Shown one piece after another: positions 61,038 to 64,000 of a DNA stretch of 64,000 bases. This DNA is from Spiribacter salilacus. GTDB lineage: Bacteria; Pseudomonadota; Gammaproteobacteria; Nitrococcales; Nitrococcaceae. Position 1 is the first letter of the stretch; each line of letters starts with the position of its first letter. The translations under genes and the position numbers were made by a program. The stretch covers positions 1 through 64,000 of the forward strand of contig NZ_WJPP01000001.1 of NCBI RefSeq assembly GCF_009649225.1, written 5' to 3'. The notes below the pieces were generated by a model. It was not told the origin of the DNA. It did not search any database and worked only from the letters and a program-made list of their open reading frames with translations.

Positions 61038-62093
61038 GTGTTAAAAAAATTTTCTACGCTTGCTTTAGGTTTATGCGTGTTGTTTTCTGCGGCAACATCA
61101 GAGGCAGCGGGCATTAGTCTTGATCAACCGCAATTGCTCAGCGAACGCCCATTGCCGGATGCTCAAGTCACTGAATACGGCCTCACCCACCATCGAATCG
61201 TAATGGCTGATGGCATGGCTTTGCCACTAAGGCGATGGGGCCCAGCACCCGAACGTAAAGCGGTGCCAAACGCGGTTGTGCTGGGCGTGCATGGTTTTAA
61301 TGATCATGCGGGATCTTTTGTTTCCACCGCCGCCGCTCTCAATCAATACGGCATTGCTTTGTATGCTTGGGATCAGCGCGGGTTTGGTGCCAGTGCCACT
61401 CGCCCGGAATGGCCAGGCACGGACGAACTCGTCGATGATGCACGGTTTGCCTTAGCCGCTTTGCGCGCGCGCTATCCTGATCAACCGTTGTTTTTAATGG
61501 GGCTGAGTATGGGTGGGGCGATTGCTGCATTGATGCTGCAAGATGCTGACACCGTTGGGCGCATTGATGGTGTGATATTGGTCGGCCCCGCGGTGTGGGC
61601 TCGCTCGAAGATGCCTTGGTATCAGCAGGGTGCATTGTGGGTGGGGGAGAGAACCGCTCCTAACATGAAGCTTGCCAGACCAGCATTTGCAATCGATCCA
61701 ACCGATGATCCGGATGTTTTGGAGCAGATTACAAAAGATCCGCTTCGCATTAGTGACACACGGGTCGACTCAATTGGTGGAATCTCTAATTTGATGGGCC
61801 GGGCATTAACCGCAATGCAACAGCTGCCCAGTGTCCCCTCGCTAATCCTTTATGGTGGCGAAGATGAAATAATCCCGCCAGAAGCTGCGTGCGAAATGTT
61901 TCGCACGCTACCTGAGCATGGGCATTGGCGGGCGGTTTATTACCCGGATGGTTATCACATGCTTACGCGATACACGGGTTCACCCGTGGTGTTTAAAGAT
62001 ATGGCCGCTTTTATACAGGACTCAGAGGCGCAGGTCCCATCAGAACAAGAGGTCAGCCGTGAGCAAGCAATTAGCTTGCTTTGTCAGCAATGA
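61038..62093 (+). CDS. alpha/beta hydrolase, monoacylglycerol lipase-like
   Basis: The roughly 351-residue protein has a signal peptide ('VLKKFSTLALGLCVLFSAATSEA'). The alpha/beta hydrolase triad is nucleophile Ser in 'GLSMGGA', Asp in 'YGGEDEIIPPEA' and His in 'YPDGYHML'. The 'HGFNDHAGSF' oxyanion region fits the Hydrolase_4/monoglyceride lipase family. I prefer the GTG at 61038, since GGAG lies about 9 nt upstream and the signal peptide begins there; a TTG at 61020 overlaps the PEBP start. Export suggests a secreted or periplasmic lipid esterase. Confidence 0.85.
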   Translation: MLKKFSTLALGLCVLFSAATSEAAGISLDQPQLLSERPLPDAQVTEYGLTHHRIVMADGMALPLRRWGPAPERKAVPNAVVLGVHGFNDHAGSFVSTAAALNQYGIALYAWDQRGFGASATRPEWPGTDELVDDARFALAALRARYPDQPLFLMGLSMGGAIAALMLQDADTVGRIDGVILVGPAVWARSKMPWYQQGALWVGERTAPNMKLARPAFAIDPTDDPDVLEQITKDPLRISDTRVDSIGGISNLMGRALTAMQQLPSVPSLILYGGEDEIIPPEAACEMFRTLPEHGHWRAVYYPDGYHMLTRYTGSPVVFKDMAAFIQDSEAQVPSEQEVSREQAISLLCQQ

Positions 62094-63672
62094 TGATGTC
62101 GGCTGCTTTCTCGGCAACCATCATGACAGCGCCTTGCGTGTTGCCTGAGACCATAGATGGCATGACTGATGCGTCTGCAATTCGTAGCCCCGATAACCCA
62201 CGTACTTTCAAACGGCTGTTAACAACGGCCTGATCATCATCTTCACGTCCCATTCGGCAAGTGCCAATGGGGTGATAAATGGTTTGCCCAGTTTCGCGCG
62301 CCCACTCAATCAGGCTTTCGGAGTCGTTCACATCCATACCGGGGTTCATTTCTTCTACGAGTAATGAATTTAATGGTGATTGCGCAACGAGTTTCCTAGC
62401 CATTTGCATGCCTTCGGCCAGCGCATTGGCATCATCGCCGGCGCTGAGGAAATTCGGACGAATGGCAGGTGATGAGCCGATTTGGCTATCCACCGCGTGA
62501 ATGCTGCCCTTGGATTCTGGCTGCAGCTGTGTAACGCCAATTGTCATGCCGGGCGTTTTATCTAGCACCCGTTCGGCGGCATTGGCATAGCTTGCATCAA
62601 CAATAAAATACTGAATATCGGGGCCGTACTTAGCATAAGGCGTTGATACAAAGCCATAGACTAAGCCGGTGCCTAAGCTAAGAATCCCTCTGCGCTGTAG
62701 GGCATAGCGCATGAGCTCTTTTATCAGTCTTACTCCGCGTGAGCGCTCGTTAATGGTAACGGCATCTCGTACCTGCCAGTTCATGCGGGTGGCATAGTGG
62801 TCTTGGTAGTTTTCGCCAACGCCATTAAGCGCGTGAATGGGCTCAATGCCTAATGTTTTGATGTGCTCTGGCTGACCAATTCCTGAGAGTTCCAGTAATT
62901 GCGGGTTATGTATGCTACCGGCACATAGAATGACCTCGGAACTAGCGGCGGCATTCATCGGTCGTCCGGCTTTGAGGTAGCGCACGCCAGCGCAGTGATT
63001 GCCGTTAAAAATGAGTCTTTGCACTTGGGCATCCGTTTTAACGGTTAAGTTTGGCCGTGATAAAGCAGGCCGCAGGTAAGCGTCATATGCGCTCCAGCGG
63101 CGCCGGTTCTTTTGCAGTACCTGATAGTAACCAAACCCGGTCTGATCACCGCTATTATAATCTTTATTCATCGGCCATCCGGCTGCATGTGCCGCAGCGA
63201 GGGCCGCCTCACTGATTTTGCATCGCTCAGCAACCTCCTCAATATGCATAGGGCCCGCTTGCCCGCGTGTGCTATCCCCAAAGGCGCAGTGCTCAAATCG
63301 TTTAAAGTAGGGTTCAACGTTTCTCCAATCCCAGCCCTGTGCGCCTGCCTCAGCCCATCGGTCATAGTCTTGTTCTTGCCCACGCACATAGATCATGCCG
63401 TTAATGAGCGATGAACCGCCGAGCCCGCGCCCGCGGGGTATGGGTATGGCGCGGTTGGCGGTGGTGGGTTCTGGGGTTGATGTCAATCGCCAGTTGTAAC
63501 GTTGATTGACCAAGAGCTTGCTAAAGCCAGCGGGAATAGGAATCCAAGGACTACGTGGCGGGGAGCCAGCTTCGATAACCAGCACCCGATGTTTTTTGTT
63601 GGCAGATAATCTCTCGGCCAGTATACAGCCGGCTGTGCCACCCCCGACAATAATGTAGTCGTATGTCTCCAC
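62071..63672 (-). CDS. GMC-family FAD oxidoreductase (choline dehydrogenase-like)
   Basis: The roughly 533-residue enzyme has the N-terminal FAD motif 'DYIIVGGGTAGCILAERLS', the GMC signatures 'RGRGLGGSSLINGMIYVRG' and 'SEVILCAGSIHNPQLLELSG', and the C-terminal active site 'HPIGTCRMG'. It oxidises a primary alcohol. DddA, the 3-hydroxypropionate oxidiser of Halomonas DMSP loci, is of this family, but the substrate cannot be told from sequence. GTG at 63672, with GAGGAA 7 nt upstream, is the likely start, one base after the aroE-like stop. The 3' end overlaps the hydrolase gene by 23 bp. Confidence 0.9.
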   Translation of the reverse strand: METYDYIIVGGGTAGCILAERLSANKKHRVLVIEAGSPPRSPWIPIPAGFSKLLVNQRYNWRLTSTPEPTTANRAIPIPRGRGLGGSSLINGMIYVRGQEQDYDRWAEAGAQGWDWRNVEPYFKRFEHCAFGDSTRGQAGPMHIEEVAERCKISEAALAAAHAAGWPMNKDYNSGDQTGFGYYQVLQKNRRRWSAYDAYLRPALSRPNLTVKTDAQVQRLIFNGNHCAGVRYLKAGRPMNAAASSEVILCAGSIHNPQLLELSGIGQPEHIKTLGIEPIHALNGVGENYQDHYATRMNWQVRDAVTINERSRGVRLIKELMRYALQRRGILSLGTGLVYGFVSTPYAKYGPDIQYFIVDASYANAAERVLDKTPGMTIGVTQLQPESKGSIHAVDSQIGSSPAIRPNFLSAGDDANALAEGMQMARKLVAQSPLNSLLVEEMNPGMDVNDSESLIEWARETGQTIYHPIGTCRMGREDDDQAVVNSRLKVRGLSGLRIADASVMPSMVSGNTQGAVMMVAEKAADIIIADKAS

Positions 63673-63673
63673 C

Positions 63674-64000
63674 TTATTCTTCCTCAATAAAGGCTAGGAT
63701 TTTTGTCATTAAGGCCAATTGATTTTGCAGCATTGGCAGCCCCGGGTGGACCTGGCAGCCTTTGGATTTAGCCGCCGCTAAAAGCGCGGTTTCTGCCGGC
63801 TGCATGATAATCTCAGCCACGGTTTGATCGGGTGTCAGCGGCTCGGTATCAAGGGGCAAGGCATCTTCTGTACGTAGACCCAGGGAGGTAGCATTAACCA
63901 CCAGGTTATGACCCGACGGGTCGCGGCTGCCTAATTGATACTGACACTTGGGGTAAGCTTTGGAGACCCGATCAATTAAATCTTCAGCTTTCTCCGCCGT
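63674..64000 (-). CDS. aroE: shikimate dehydrogenase-family protein AroE, C-terminal part
   Basis: The frame is open to the window edge, so only the last 108 residues are visible. They include the hallmark 'VVNATSLGL' and 'LPLDTEPLTPDQTVAEIIMQPAETALLAAAKSKGC', followed by 'GLPMLQNQLALMTKILA', the C-terminal pattern of AroE-family enzymes. Sequence before the hallmark ('AEDLIDRVSKAYP') matches the second half of the NADP domain. 'VAEIIMQPAETALL' deviates from the usual '..DxVYxPxxTxLL', so a quinate/shikimate-like paralogue is possible. It is followed by the GMC gene after one base. Confidence 0.8.
   Translation of the reverse strand, partial: TAEKAEDLIDRVSKAYPKCQYQLGSRDPSGHNLVVNATSLGLRTEDALPLDTEPLTPDQTVAEIIMQPAETALLAAAKSKGCQVHPGLPMLQNQLALMTKILAFIEEE

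Noticed and set aside
1-64000. CRISPR array, IS element, prophage genes or replication origin
   Set aside because: No regularly spaced direct repeats, transposase, integrase or phage proteins, and no DnaA-box cluster, were found by reading the sequence and the encoded proteins.

Overview
The window looks like a chromosomal segment from a marine or mildly halophilic gammaproteobacterium, possibly of the Oceanospirillales type. The evidence is the mix of Orn, RsgA, GlcDEF, class I fumarase, PpsA with its regulatory kinase, an IscR relative, and an unusually large investment in osmolyte handling (a ProXWV system, a BCCT carrier and a DddD-like enzyme). The species cannot be fixed from the sequence. 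The genome is compact: no gene-free stretch exceeds 300 bases, many genes overlap by 4 nt within operons, and several convergent pairs overlap at their 3' ends by 17 to 82 bp.

Left part (1-7.8 kb): this is the accessory part. A GC-rich inverted-repeat patch and a displaced 3' tail of a tRNA-Ser precede a hipBA toxin-antitoxin module with its promoter and operator. Then come an MDR-family oxidoreductase, a proline-racemase-family enzyme lacking both catalytic cysteines, a SapC protein, tRNA-Ser(CGA), a reverse-strand metal operon (DUF1007, NicO exporter, DUF411) and tRNA-Arg(ACG). A 643-bp islet sits in the 3' end of tRNA-Arg. It carries mmpA (mobile mystery protein A) and the first 14 codons of a destroyed mmpB, and is bounded by perfect 16-bp direct repeats.

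Middle (7.8-38.7 kb): mostly core and transport functions. These include an outer-membrane protein, an LDH2-family dehydrogenase, LysR/HIT divergent from a CoA-acylating aldehyde dehydrogenase (mmsA), a porin behind a Fur-like box, proXWV, rsgA, orn, a sulfurtransferase, fumarase, glcDEF behind a GntR/FadR-type operator, ppsA/ppsR and yqiB. They are followed by an IscR relative that has lost two of its three cluster cysteines, a BMP-type (nucleoside-type) ABC importer and a general amino-acid ABC importer (aapJQMP) ending in an orphan LuxR-type response regulator. The glycolate, fumarate and PEP synthase genes together suggest growth on C2-C4 acids with gluconeogenesis.

Right part (38.8-64 kb): catabolic and osmolyte genes. 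There is an iron-type alcohol dehydrogenase with TRAP membrane subunits, and a TakP-like binding protein convergent to them. An etfBA/MBL/acyl-CoA synthetase operon and a periplasmic rhodanese/YeeE/gamma-glutamyltransferase operon follow. A four-gene operon ends in an 833-residue double CoA-transferase resembling DddD, the DMSP CoA-transferase/lyase. After MgtE come a PEBP/BCCT/inositol-phosphatase operon, a lipase-like hydrolase, a GMC oxidoreductase and the 3' end of an aroE-like gene.

Taken together, protein classes known from DMSP catabolism (DddD; BCCT as DddT; GMC as DddA; Fe-ADH as DddB; MmsA as DddC; LysR) all occur in this window but scattered over about 53 kb. I infer, without proof, that they could form a dispersed route from DMSP through 3-hydroxypropionate to acetyl-CoA.
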